Of a stretch of DNA of 64,000 bases, positions 39,101 to 51,001 are shown one piece after another (within the stretch, counting starts at the first letter, position 1; every line of letters begins with the position of its first letter). Under the pieces are notes generated by a model. That model did no database searches. It saw nothing but the letters and a program-made list of their open reading frames with translations, and was not told the DNA's origin. Made by a program: the position numbers and the translations under genes. This DNA comes from Annona cherimola. Lineage: Eukaryota; Streptophyta; Magnoliopsida; Magnoliales; Annonaceae. Location of the stretch: NCBI GenBank assembly GCA_030490835.1, contig CM059977.1, positions 20,441,335 to 20,505,334 on the forward strand, written 5' to 3'.

Positions 39101-40824
39101 GATGCCGAAATTGGAGAGCCAAAAGTTTAAATTCCTGCCGTAATCCTATTTTTTAATTATTTTACTCGTCATCCAACTTGCAAGAAAAATCTTATACCAC
39201 TTTGTATGGTGCGCTTAGTGGTTCAAATTACATCAAATGTTTAATTTAAAATTGTGTTTCGTCGTATACAAAGTTACTCCATCATCGTCATCATCATAAG
39301 CCATTTGTCACTTAAATTTTTTTTTGAAGGTTATTGGTTAACTTTCTAATTTCTCACTTAGGTGAGAAATGACTTTTTTCAGATAATGTAGAGATGTCGA
39401 GAGCTCTCTTGTGTGCCCCATGAAATTCATGAGAAAAAAATTAAGCAATACGATCCTTAATTATGGTAATAATGATGATTATGATGATCCTTGCTATTTC
39501 CATCCGTGGAAAGAGGACTTGTAAATTTTGAGTAACTATGCAACGTTTCATTGTCACAGACGTCAAAATGATGGGCAATTTAATATGCTATAACTAAGTC
39601 ATCGGTCTTGACTCTTGCATGGAATAATGTCTTGAATGGAGTTGACAATAGAAACATGGTTCCAGCTAGCTTGAAAGCTACATGATTAATAACATTGCAA
39701 GTACATGGAAAGCACAATGTTTATTAAAAGGTGTCTTAGTGAAATGTAAAGATAAAATATACAACTTTTTAAGCAAAATAATTAACGCCATAGAAAAGTT
39801 ACGTGTAATTGTGAACTGGAAAAATCAACTAAAATACATTCCTAATTTTGCTACATGAGGTGATGAGTTCTGACATGTTCACAGCCTTGTCTTCGCCACA
39901 TTATTACTTTATTAGGTTAGGAGCTCGGAAATTTCCTTTTTTGACAGCGCATGACTAAGATTCCTGGATGGCATCCCAACATCTTATTCGGGCAAGAAGA
40001 ATGAGCTAATGAAATCAACTTTATTGTTTAGAGTCCTTTTACTCCTGCCTAGGCAAGTCTTCAAACCGTAAAATGCTAATACTTTTAGCCAGATCTTAAT
40101 TGACGACTCTATTTGGCCTCATCTACTAAAAGTATAAAATCAGCATAATAAAAATTATTTGACGATCCTCTCTTCAAAAAAAAAAAAAAAAAAAGTTACT
40201 TGACGATCTACTTGGCCAATATACGAGATATAAAATATATAAAAAAGAACTAAGAAAAAGAAAATTTTCAGTTATTATGACTTCTTGAAATTTATACTCA
40301 TTTTGAAATTTTCAATTCAATTTGATGATTTTATGTTCGGCGGGATTTTAAGTTTTCTAAGACATTTTTGTCAAATTAATTCCAAAAAAACAGGATGGGT
40401 GCATTTTCAAATAAAGAATTAAGAGGGGACTACTGCAATTTGATCAAAACTCGACGGCACCTATAAAAACGCCACCGAGGCAACGGCTTTCATTCAGGCA
40501 CATGGTCACACCACTTCGAGTCTTCACGGCAACAACATTTGCAAACGTTGCAAAGCAGCATATTTCAAGCATAAGTGGTGACGTTTGTCTCCACCAAAAT
40601 TCGTGCGGGAGCATCCACTGGTTGAAAGATTAAGAAAATTTGTAAGGAAAAGTATAACATTGATAAGATATTTATAGAATGATATTTAGATATTGTAAGA
40701 ATGTCTCAAGGCCTTGTTTGTAATACCAATTGAGAGAATGAAACATATGAATACCCATCAAAAAAGAAAGACATCTATAAAAATCATCCCATGTCATCAT
40801 GGCACTTCATAATAAATCAGATGT

Positions 40825-41070
40825 TTACCTTTGAATACGTGACATAGAAATAGACTCAAGTCCTGCATATGCACATGGATCATGGATGCATCTCCAAGCG
40901 CCAGGGTGACATGAATCAGCCAAGATAACAGCATGTAAAACCATCAAATGCGCTGCGGTGGACTGGAGGAAGTGACCTTTCTCAGGGCACCATTTCAATA
41001 ATGAGCAATCCTTACAACAGCCCAACGAGACACAACAATCATCAACATACAGGTGGTGCAAACACATCAC
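40825..41070 (-). other. Unrecognised 81-residue Cys-rich open frame
   Basis: An uninterrupted minus-strand frame of 81 codons with 9 cysteines (DDCCVSLGCCKDC and later CHPGAWRCIHDPC) lies about 0.8 kb downstream of the RanBP1 stop. I recognise no family. It could be chance, a 3'UTR frame or a degraded gene fragment. No promoter or splice evidence supports it. Confidence 0.2.
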
Positions 41071-41840
41071 GTTAGGCTGGCATACTGAGAAATAAAAGCT
41101 CTCAAATCACTAAGTTACCGAACTGACCACAAGACAACGCGTTACCAAACAGTAACAGGACCAGACATTTAGAGCAGTGATGAAGTACCATAGACTCCTT
41201 GCTCCAAACTGCATATTTTGAAATCATAACAATAGTACCTACCTTTCAAAAAAGCAAATTTAGGTGAATCCTCAAGGTGTCTATTAAGAAGTAGCATGAG
41301 AGACACTCTAAACAGTTATCTAAAAGACACTAAATCTGCATACAATAGAAAATTAATATTCATTCATCCATGTTGCAGGGACACTCAGCAATACCGTGGA
41401 TTATCCACCCACAGCCGAGACTCAGACAAATGAATTGATAGGCCAGCTTATCAAATATAACATAAGCAGCAGGATGTTACTTGAAAAAGGACTATTATAG
41501 CATTTCCCTCTAAATCATATTAAAATATGAATGAAGCAAAAACTCAAAAGACTTACAGATAAACACCCTTTGACATAAAAGAAGATACCAACCAAACAAA
41601 CAAAATCCAACTTCCTAGAGAATGCCCCAGACTCAATTTCACAGTTTTTAGACCACCACAATTGCCAAATAGAACGTACAGATATCGAACTCCACTCGAA
41701 TTTGAAAGACTCCTAACGCCACTTCTCCAGAAATCCGAATCCACCCTTTTATCCAATGCAAATTTTGATGGGACTGACATACAGCTGACCTCAGGGACTA
41801 ATGCCAGAACACAATGCAGACTAACTATGCAAACTCTTCT

Positions 41841-43842
41841 TCAGGTGGCAGCAGGAGATGTCGCTTCTTTCTTTTCTGCATCCTGCTTTCCCTGTTTGCT
41901 TTCAGACTCCTTTTTCTCCGCATCCGCTGCAACAGGTGCCTCTTCAGATTGTTTATCCAGCTTGGTGCTGCCTTCACCAACACTCAACTTCTCAATGAGT
42001 TCAGCAGCAGCAACAGAGTCTTGGCTTTCCTCTTTCTTTCCTTGTGATTGAGCTATTTCTTCAAACATTTCCATGAATTGCCTGCAGTCTAAAGCCAAAG
42101 AAATTAGGTCAGCCGAATTAAGAACGACACAAAAAGCTAATTTCTTGGAATGCAATGGATGCCGAAATTAACCATCAGCTCAAAAAGAATTTTGTCAATC
42201 TCGCCCTCTGCACGAAAGCCATGTTCGATGTTCATAACCAACGCAACAGGGGAGTGGAGTTACATGCAAAGAAATAAGTAGAACAGTCTAGCAGAATTAG
42301 CAATACAATGAGCATATCACATCTTGCGAATATGATGGTTAGCAGCAAAGGACAGTTGCAGACTTTCAGTCACATTATTAGATTTCCAGATTGGCTGAAG
42401 ATCCTTAAAAAAATAAAATAAATTTCTTGGTGGCATCTCAGGTCTGCAAATTCACCAATCAGGTCTGCATGCTTCCTAAGAACTACCACGCCAGAGAAAA
42501 AACACTGTATGTGGGTCCTGTGCATTTTGCAATCGGGAAAATCTGCTCAGTAAGCCATAATATGTGGACCCATCATTGTGGTGTGCTTCAGTCGGTCACC
42601 TCTCCCTTTTTCTTTTTTCGTATGCATGTGACAAGCCCAGCTCCTAATAATCCAATCAATCTGATTTTCTGAGTCTCCAATGTTTCTAGTCAGTGCATGC
42701 AAAGCACATACAGCGAATATTGTCAGTAGAATTTGATGAGCCAGCACATTTAACTGCATAAATGTTTCTCACAGAATTATTGCAATGTTAAAGAAGTAAC
42801 CTCAGTGATTAAACTTGGATAAATAAATCATTTTAATATACATTATCTAGTGAAATTTTTTTTTTTTTATCAAAACCATGTTGAAAAGTTAGCCACTATG
42901 ACGCAAAGATGAAATTCAAACTACCAACTGAAGTTTTAAGCATTGACCTGGCCCAGTCCAGGAATATCAGAAACAACAGAAGGATGGGTTAAGGGGCCCG
43001 AATTAAGTGCAGCTCTGATATAAAACCCGGAGACGTTATAATCTGCCATCAACGAATTTCAGGAATTATAGATGGGATGGAAACAAATAAAGTGATGCAC
43101 CCTATATTCAATTGATAGTTGACATAACATTTTTCTCTTATGCATGGCCCAACTGATCTTCCAATCAAACTGATTTACCGAGCAATATGTTGCACACATA
43201 AGGTTTGGATTCGCTGTTGACAGAGACTACTCAATAGCATAATTGATCAGTACAGTTAATTAAAAACCAATTCGACCACAAGTTTGAAGAATGCAAAGTG
43301 ACTTTTTAAGCAAGACTATAAAATGCCATCATGTAGACTATCATAAAAAAGTACCATTTGAGTGTCACACCCTGATCAGCACAACAAAAACTGGTGCCAT
43401 TTGTAGCCACTTATCTAATCACTAAAGAGAGCAGCCAAAAAGCTGCTGCACGATAATTGATGTTAACATGTGCATCTATATATGTTCCCTTGTACCTCCA
43501 CAAAACTTGACCATGAGAATGATACAGGTAAATAGTATGTACAGTTCCCAAATGGTAAAAAAAACAACATTAAAAAAAAAACTCAAAAAGCAAGCATCAA
43601 AGAAATTCTATCAATCAAAATACTCACTGTCAACTGATCCAAAACGAATACAGAACGTCTCCTCCTTCAACTCCCCATCTGCAAAATCAGATGCATGCCA
43701 AACACAGGACTTTTCATTCCCAGCATGCTCCTGTATTGTGATTGATGGAACAACTACACAAACAAAAGAAACAATTAAAAAAACCAAAAGTAGAATATGC
43801 TTGATTGATGGTAATTTTTTTAAGAGAGCGAGCGAGAGCGAG

Positions 43843-43882
<40 letters not shown>

Positions 43883-45391
43883 GTTGAATGAGAATAATAT
43901 CAGACCAAGATGATTGGCACAGATCTTCAGTGTTTTTGCCTGACGCATGACAAGCCTAACCTTCCCACTCTCTTTGTGCTTGAGAAGTTTCACTGACCCA
44001 ACACCTCGTTCCTTCCACTGATTTCCTTCTTTGTCAAATCGATATAGCTTTGCTTTTCTGCACAAGAAAAAAGCAAACCAATGAAAAAGCTACGCCAGAA
44101 AAATCCAAGATTATGTATCAAATTCATGCAGACAGGAAATTTGATGAACTGACACAAACATGAAAGACTGCAAAGCTCTTCATGATAGGAACTTAAAAAT
44201 TTGCATCTTCTTCAATAGAACGAACAGCAGGCGGCCTCACTGAGAGATCCAAAGGAAAATGATTTGTAAAGCACACTCAGATTGATCATCAGGCAACTTC
44301 AAATGAAGTTCTCTCTCAAGTTCCAACCCTTGAGAGGATAAGTTATAAGACGGCTACTTTATTCCATAAAAGCTGGAAGCTCATTCAATTTTTCACAAAA
44401 TCCAGGCCGCCAGAAACATAATTAAATCCTCTGGGAATGTATAGGGATGATTCTCTCCCACAAAATTACTCAAACCAAACAAGGACACAAATAACAAAAA
44501 GATTTGTCATAATACGCAGAGAAGCACAGAAAACAAACCAAACCAGAGAAGAAGGATCTACAACTTCATGCCACCTGTATTTGCAACTGATCTAATGACT
44601 AAAAATGCAATGAATTTTCCAAAAACTCAGAAAACATATTACAATAAAAACCTAAATAATCTTTTCCGATGCTGGCAGATCCAGAAGGATGCCCCATCAT
44701 TACCATTATAATCAGAAAAATCATACAGGATCTTCCAAAAATGGCTGCCCTTTATCTGCAATATCTAAAGGGTATATTTTCTTCGGGTGATTTCGCATAT
44801 TGATTATTTCGTCCGAAACAGAATCCAAAACACCATAAAAATCTATTATTTAATCTCTAACTAAAAGTATCACCGCCGAATCATTACTGACAAAACCCGA
44901 ATCCCAAATCCGACTGAAATCACCAAAGCATCGTTATGTTCAGAATCATTCCCAGTAATATGTTTCACGCTGGCAACATCGAACTAGAAAAAGGAAAAAA
45001 ATACATAACACTAGAACTCCATCGCCTGGCCTGCAACAAGGGACAGTCAATATTCTAAGTATAGGTTCCAGTCGAAGTTCATTATATCAGTAATCAGTAC
45101 CAAAACACTAAACACACACACGCGCACACACAACAGAAACATGGAGATCCAGAAACACGCGCTGTCGACAACACCGAGATGATTTAGATCAGATGAAAAG
45201 GGGGCTGATCGATAAGGGCCAGCAGAAACATACAAATCGAGAAGAACGTCTTCTTCCTCCTCGCCAGTGGAGACGGCAACCTCCTCGAGCTTGACGATCG
45301 GAGCGACCTGGGCTCCGGTGTCCTCGTCTTCGCCGGCCGCCGCTTCGGCGCTCTCTTCTTCCTCTCTGTGCTCCGGATCCGTGCTCGCCAT
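41841..45391 (-). CDS. RANBP1: Ran-binding protein 1 (RanBP1)
   Basis: Four minus-strand exons: 45234..45391, 43906..44057, 43628..43753 and 41841..42088, giving 684 nt and 227 residues (Arabidopsis RANBP1a is about 228). The acidic N terminus ([14 protein letters not shown]) leads into a single Ran-binding domain at about 30-163. That domain has [53 protein letters not shown] and [15 protein letters not shown] Lys/Glu-rich tail ends TSPAAT. The protein is a cytoplasmic cofactor that stimulates RanGAP and releases Ran-GTP from transport receptors. Junctions: GATTT|GTATGT, CAG|AAAAGC, CTTG|GTCTGA (weak donor), GTAG|TTGTTC, GACA|GTGAGT and TTTAG|ACTGC. The frame is continuous and complete. Confidence 0.96.
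43826..43880 (+). repeat. (GA)n microsatellite in RanBP1 intron 2
   Basis: GCGAGA-type repeats grade into pure (GA)n. On the gene strand a (CT)n tract begins about 25 nt downstream of the exon 2 donor. Confidence 0.95.
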
Positions 45392-46785
45392 TTCTTCGGA
45401 GATGCTGCAAGTGCTGGAATGGAAGGGAGGTGGCGAAGCAGAGAGAGCGGTGAGTAGGGTTTACGGGTCTCGCTGACGTGATAGGGTTAAAACGCGACGG
45501 CTTCTCCATTTCACGGGACTCAGGTGCGTAAATCACGTCGAGTTGACTCGGGCACAACTCAACCCTATTTTTCATATTTTAACCGAACTCTATTTTAACC
45601 CTATAACAAGGTTCTGGTTAGAAATCGGATTAATATATATATATATATATATAATATTTAAAAATATTTTACTTAATTAAATCTATTTTAAAATTTAAAT
45701 TTATATGAAAAAATAAACATTAATAATTTTTATAAATACTTTTCAATTTATGACTTATAAAATAATATAAGTGCTAAATAATATTTTTTTAAATTAATAA
45801 TGTTTAGTTAATTCTTATGTATTATGTACCAATGTAAGATTATTTATTAATAATTTATTATATTATACACTAATATATGAAATTGAGTCAAGTTGGGATG
45901 AAAATCATCGAATCCACTTTTGAAATCGTGTCATTTCAATCGGATTATAATTTTTTTTTTTTCAAAATATCTAATTCAACCCTATTATAAATCGAGTTGG
46001 GTTAGTCGAGTTTGGGTTAAAACCAACCCTATTTACATCCGTACACAAAAGACCGGAGTCCTGATCAAGTTGAGATGTCAGACAACTCGGGTCGCCTAAC
46101 CTTATATGTAAATAATTGATAATCCAATATGCCTTTTAATTGATTTCTGCATGATAATTATCTCAAAATTTTAGATCTTTCCTCGCTATTGCTGCTTGCA
46201 TTTTTTTGTTATCGTTATTTATGTTAAATATGTCTAATTTTATCTTGTCTGTATCTTTTACATTTTTGACATCGTTTTCTTCCACCTTGAAATATCTTTA
46301 TATTTGTGTTAGTTTAGAATAGATCATTTAGGTTGTTTAGAACTCTTTATTTAAATCAATTCGAAATGATTATTTTAAATTAATTTTTACTTTGCTATAA
46401 ACTTAAAAACTAATTTGGTTTTAATGAGTAAATTGCAGCCATATTTGAACCATAATTGGAATGGTAAAAAATTACCTAATTAGAGTAATTTTGGTTTAGG
46501 ACTAAGCAAAATTTTTAATGTAATTTAGGACTCAGAAATTGGTTTGTCGTGTTGACGGTGATTCTGGGATTGGTTTTTGGCCAACTAACAGCAAGCTGAT
46601 CATGGTCTGTGGCCCATTTTGAGATGTGGCCATTTCTTTCAGCTTATCATATTCTATAACAGCCGGCACTTGATTTTTGGTGTCAAAACACAAGGCTCCG
46701 GCGCGGTCGCATTGGGCAAATTGGAATGAACCCAATGGTTCTATTTGCAACTTCTACTTAAGATTGAATTGAAATTTGATTGTAA
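45392..46785. other. RanBP1 5' flank and AT-rich repeat-like DNA
   Basis: The first 100 bp upstream of the ATG are GC-rich and include the sequence AACCCTA near 45484. From 45540 to 46045 the sequence is very AT-rich with GGGTTG/CAACCC motifs at both edges and an (AT)n run at about 45631-45653. It resembles a diverged transposon remnant. The last 250 bp would be the 3' part of the primary miRNA transcript if the hairpin cluster is read on the minus strand. Confidence 0.4.
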
Positions 46786-46876
46786 GGCCAGATGTGAGAC
46801 ATTGGAGGAAATTGAACCTTCAACCCATTGAAATGCTTGTGCACGGTTCAATCTCCTGCAATACTCACTCCTGGCC
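46786..46876 (-). ncRNA. MIR2275-like: miR2275-like hairpin 1 (third in transcript order)
   Basis: Plus-strand arms 46786-46818 (GGCCAGATGTGAGACATTGG...) and 46845-46876 (...CAATACTCACTCCTGGCC) are complementary over about 32 nt with a few mismatches and a 26-nt loop. Read on the minus strand, the 3' arm contains a 22-nt candidate at complement(46795..46816). It begins TTCAA and its last 17 nt are TTTCCTCCAATGTCTCA. That segment matches my recollection of the miR2275 3' core at 16 of 17 positions. Sizes and arm positions fit a plant pre-miRNA. Confidence 0.75.
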
Positions 46877-46945
46877 TAAACATATCTCAAGTACACAGCA
46901 AGACCCGAAGAAATTGAAGAGAATTTGAAACCTGTAATTGCATAA

Positions 46946-47024
46946 GCTGGAGGTGAGACATTGAAGAAGATTGGACAGTCATAGGTTAGCCGTGTTCAAT
47001 CTCCTGCGATAATTACTTCTAGCC
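46946..47024 (-). ncRNA. MIR2275-like: miR2275-like hairpin 2 (middle)
   Basis: Arms 46946-46977 and 46993-47024 pair (GCTGGAGGTGAGACATTGAA with GATAATTACTTCTAGCC) around a 15-nt loop. The minus-strand 3' arm candidate, complement(46954..46975), ends CTTCTTCAATGTCTCA. It keeps the CAATGTCTCA tail shared by all three hairpins but has diverged in the middle and at the 5' end, so it may have different targets or be decaying. Confidence 0.65.
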
Positions 47025-47074
47025 TGGACAGTCTTTAAAATTTCACTATGAAAATGCAAGAGAAAATTGTAAAT

Positions 47075-47168
47075 GCTGGATGTGAGACATTGGAGGAAAC
47101 TAAATCATTGAGACGGGAATCTACTGCTGTTATGAACGATTTAGCATCCTCCAATCCTTACTTCCAAC
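47075..47168 (-). ncRNA. MIR2275-like: miR2275-like hairpin 3 (first in transcript order)
   Basis: Arms 47075-47106 (GCTGGATGTGAGACATTGGA...) and 47138-47168 (...CCTCCAATCCTTACTTCCAA) pair with a 31-nt loop. The minus-strand 3' candidate, complement(47083..47104), is 22 nt: it begins TTTAG and continues TTTCCTCCAATGTCTCA. It differs at two positions from the miR2275 consensus as I remember it. The 5' arm carries a GGATTGGAGGATGCTAAATC star-like sequence. Confidence 0.8.
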
Positions 47169-47200
47169 TTCTACGCTGTCATTCGCTTAAGTAGATGTTG

Positions 47201-47210
47201 CCATTTATAG
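47201..47210 (-). promoter_or_regulatory. Candidate TATA box of the miR2275-like transcript
   Basis: CTATAAATGG on the minus strand lies 33 bp upstream of the base of hairpin 3. It would place a transcription start near 47172-47178. This supports minus-strand transcription of the cluster. It is inferred from position only. Confidence 0.45.
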
Positions 47211-47220
47211 AGGGAGGCAA

Positions 47221-49980
47221 TCTTAGAATCATGCCTTTTTGTCTTTTGATGAAATAGAATCATGCCTTTTGAATGGGAAGAACAGGGTGGCTAGGTCTTC
47301 GGATCTGTCAGTTGAAAGGAATATAATGATCTGATTTTGTTGTATCAACCCCCAAAATATAAAATAAAAAAGGCTTGCAATACATTTGCTTTCTCGGCCC
47401 AGGGAATTGGTCGAGTCATGCCTATTTCTACCTGGCCCATCCCCAAAACTAAGCCAGTCCTGATGGCCCAATCAAACCTTAGCTTGGTTTGAAAAATAAT
47501 TACAGAAAGGTGCGGATTGGACCAATCTGATTTGGGGCATAATATTAATAATTTTCCTAAATATATTTACTATGCTTGAGTTTAATATTAAATATGCCCA
47601 CAATATTTTTAAATTTTCAAATGTAACTACTACTACGTGTGCGTTTACTCCTAAAAATACTCATTCTATTAAAGACCATTAGAAAAATTAATGACGATCC
47701 ATTTAAATAATAGTTATATTTTCATAAATACCTAAAATATCCTTAGTATAAAATAATAAAAGATGAAATGAAATGGAGGAAAATGAAACTAGCACTTTTT
47801 CAATTTAAAGATCTTGTGTAATTAGGGGAGGGTGAATTATGACGTTAAAATCTTTCAATTTAATTTTAAATTTGATGAATATATTAGTAATTTTACATAT
47901 CAGCTAACCATGTTTATACATGTCTATAACAAAATGAGCATTTTTAAGATTAAATGCAAACATATTAAATATATTTGAGATTTTGAATATGTCATGGGTG
48001 TATTTATGATTAAGGTTAAATATAATAGATATATTTGGACAAAAATCTTAATATTAAAGTTGCATGATAAAAGAATTTTTGGTGCAGCTGGAGTAAATGA
48101 TTTATTATTAAAGTGGGGCTCGAGTATCGTTCGTCAACATTTTCAGAGCATCGAAAAAGTTGATCTTTTGCTGTCAACCGGGAGGTCCAGGACATAACCG
48201 CATCGAAACGTGGAGCATGTGAGCTTAGACCGCTTCATCGGCTCTTCCCTTTCCACGGCGGACTAACCGTCCAACCATGATTGGTGGCTTGCAAATCCCA
48301 GCCTCGTCTTCGAGTGTATGTGGCCAATCCAGATGAAGGGCAATAATTAAAACGGGAATACTTGTATAAAATCAGATTTTATAGAAGTGAATTCGTGAAA
48401 CCTTTCTCATTTTGAAAGGTTGATGTTTGATGAAAAATTCAATTTATTCATTGTATTCAACGTAATTTATTTAGCTAGAAGACCAAGTTTCATCATAATC
48501 CAATATACGAATGGACTACATTTGCTGGAAAATATGTAAATTCATGTGTAAATTATGAAACACGCTTAGATCCATTCACAGTTGTATTAGAATGTAATGA
48601 TATTCTATAGGCTCATTTATCTACATATTATTGATATTTTAGATAGTTTAGATGTTTAAAAAACTACTTTAAAGTTGATATTTTAATATTAAATTATTTT
48701 ATTATGTTGATTTTACATATTTATAAATGGGACACATATACAATAAAATCAAAATATAAAAGAGTTTCCAGAATACTATAAATGATGTTAAATATAATGG
48801 ATAAAGTTAATTTTCTATTAACTATTAAAATTTAAAAAATGGAAGGAATTTCATAGAAGAGAGGTTTGGTAGAAGCATTTTCATAATTAAAAAATTACAT
48901 AAGATATGCTCACTCATTTTCCATAGACCATATTCATTAAAAATTTTCAGCTTTTTTAACATTACGATTTTTCATATTTATTCATCTTAACTGAAATAAA
49001 ATAATTATAAAAGTATCAACGCGAATGTTCAGCTCCGAACTGCCCAGTGCTACTTCTGGACTACGGGCGCAATTAGGTGGGTTAACCCGACCCAACCCCC
49101 CAAAACCCAGGTTTCAACGCAAATGTTGGATAAGGTCCATGCGAACCAAATCCGGAAAAACCCGAACCCATTAACATTCTAATAAGTGACTATTTCTTAT
49201 ATAATCCTAAGATATTCTGTTGCATAATTATATTATGCACTTTTATGTGTTTAATATGTTCTCATGTATTTTTAATTGATGAGTACATTAAATATTGAAA
49301 ATATTTATTTTAAGATAATTATTTTTGATATTCTTAAGTAACCGATGCATTAATTTCTCCTATCTTTTCATTATTTTAAATATTATTCATTATTCATTAA
49401 AGACGAATTTAAAATATATAGTATTTTATTTATGAAAATGCTAAGCGTTTTCATTCACTTTCTCCAAACCTAAGTAAAATTTTCCTTTCGTTTTCTTTAT
49501 TTATTAAAATGGAATAAAATAAAATTGTTTTATAATTTTATATATATATTTGAAAAATGATTATTATTTGCATTTTTATCAATTAAGATTTTAACTCATA
49601 CTAAATATGTACTATTTAATTTATTAGTTTCGACAATATGAAGCATTATTTAAAAATACAATAATAATTTTAAAATTTTAACCTAACAATAAATCCAAAA
49701 TTCAATCTGGTTTTTAGCTTGCTACTAAATCGATTAACCTTAGTTCTTAATTCTATATAGCGGATCATGGTCGGATTCAATTTGTTATTTAATTACCCCT
49801 TTTTATTATTATCTATATATTTTAATAATTTTTATACAGTTATTTTGTCTATTTTTATTTTATTCACTTTAATTCTAATAATTATCTCTTTCATTTTATA
49901 TTACACCTCTTTCATATTACATTTTTTTCTTACTTATAAAATTTGCCCATTTTTCCATTTTTCTCTTGTTTTACATCTTA
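47221..49980. other. AT-rich intergenic DNA
   Basis: No gene is supported. About 48580-48800 shares motifs (ACTTTAAAGTTGATATTT, ATTATTTTATTATGTTGATT, GGGACACATATACA) with the centre of the inverted-repeat element at 51.0-51.4 kb and looks like an old relative of it. The rest is unassigned. Confidence 0.4.
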
Positions 49981-50090
49981 GGGCATGTTTGGTAAACTCT
50001 AAAACTTTTTTTAATTAAAATTTTCACTTTCTACGCTTGTTATACTTTTTTATTATACATCTTTCTATACAATTGCTCTTAATTTATAAG
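49981..50090 (+). mobile_element. Truncated Tourist-like MITE, copy A4
   Basis: Starts GGGCATGTTTGGTAAACTCT and matches the first third of the family (CTAAAACTTTTT, TATACAATTGCTCT). The right part and right TIR are missing. Confidence 0.6.
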
Positions 50091-50292
50091 GGATCTTATG
50101 TTATTTGTTGCAGAATACTGGTGCTGATTGGAGAGGAATGTCCCATAGACTAGACTCTTGCCTTTTGAATTCAAGAATGGAGTGGCTATTCATTCAGGTA
50201 TATCCTGCCGTAGACTGTGTTCGACGGCCTTGTAAAGTGATGGATACAACCAGTTCAATGGAAATCAGAATCTCACCAAATAGCGGGGTGTA

Positions 50293-50561
50293 ATCTGTTG
50301 CACCTTGCCTGCTCCCGGGTGCACACGCCTATTTTTTTTTGAATTTTTTGAATTTTTTATATAAAATTGTTAATCTAGGTGTATTTAACATGTGTATAAA
50401 TTTTTACAATTTTTATAGTATTTTAGATATTTATTTTTTATTTTTGAAAATCAGCGGCATTTTAGTAATTTTTAGATTAACGGTTTTATAAAAACAAATT
50501 CAAAAAAAAATTAAAAAAATAGTGTGTGCACTCGGGAGCAGGCAACCCGGGTGCAGGAGAT
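50293..50561. mobile_element. Foldback MITE (family B), copy at 50.3 kb
   Basis: The left end, ATCTGTTGCACC then TTGCCTGCTCCCGGGTGCAC, pairs with the right end GTGCACTCGGGAGCAGGCAA then GGTGCAGGAGAT. A 4-bp difference separates the two terminal blocks. The internal hinge is AAAATCAGCGGCATTTTAG. No clear target duplication. Confidence 0.8.
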
Positions 50562-51001
50562 CGAAGCCCCCAACAGCAGCTGGCCGGAATTTTATTATTA
50601 TTTAAAAATTTTAAAAATTATTTGTTTTTAATTTTATTGAACTGATTTACTTTATGCATCATTCATACATATCAAACTAATTAAATTGCGGGAATAATTA
50701 CTTTAGGAAAAACTTTTTTTGATAATCATTTAGGAAAAACTATTAAGATAATGTTTAGCCTAATCTAGCGTGATTCTCCCACTAGAAAGACAATTCCGCA
50801 AATGCAAAAGTTTGATTCCAAAAGGCGATCCACATTCCAATCAAAGTAATAGGAGTGATGACAACGGGATCATGAAATTTCCGGAATGATCTAGGGGATG
50901 GATCCTTTGACTTCAAAAGAATCCTTCGGGTTCATAACTCAGTGTGTTAATTTGTGATCATCAAACCGTTTATTATGTTTTAATTATATATATATATATA
51001 T

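Larger units (their letters stand above)
32400..41840. other. Gene-poor AT-rich interval
   Basis: About 9.4 kb between the eIF4G promoter and the RanBP1 stop codon. It holds a (TGCT)n run near 32911-32931, a foldback element (33235-33725), a Tourist-like MITE (35917-36193) and homopolymer T/A runs (about 37998-38020 and 40177-40194). CTATAAAAACGCC at about 40460 could be an isolated TATA box, with no gene after it that I can support. The interval next to RanBP1 includes its 3'UTR. Confidence 0.5.

Noticed and set aside
46786..47168. Reading the hairpin cluster as a plus-strand miRNA gene
   Set aside because: Plus-strand 3' arms (for example TCAATCTCCTGCAATACTCA) match the miR2275 core less well and are less conserved among the three hairpins than the minus-strand 3' arms. 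The TATA box also favours minus.
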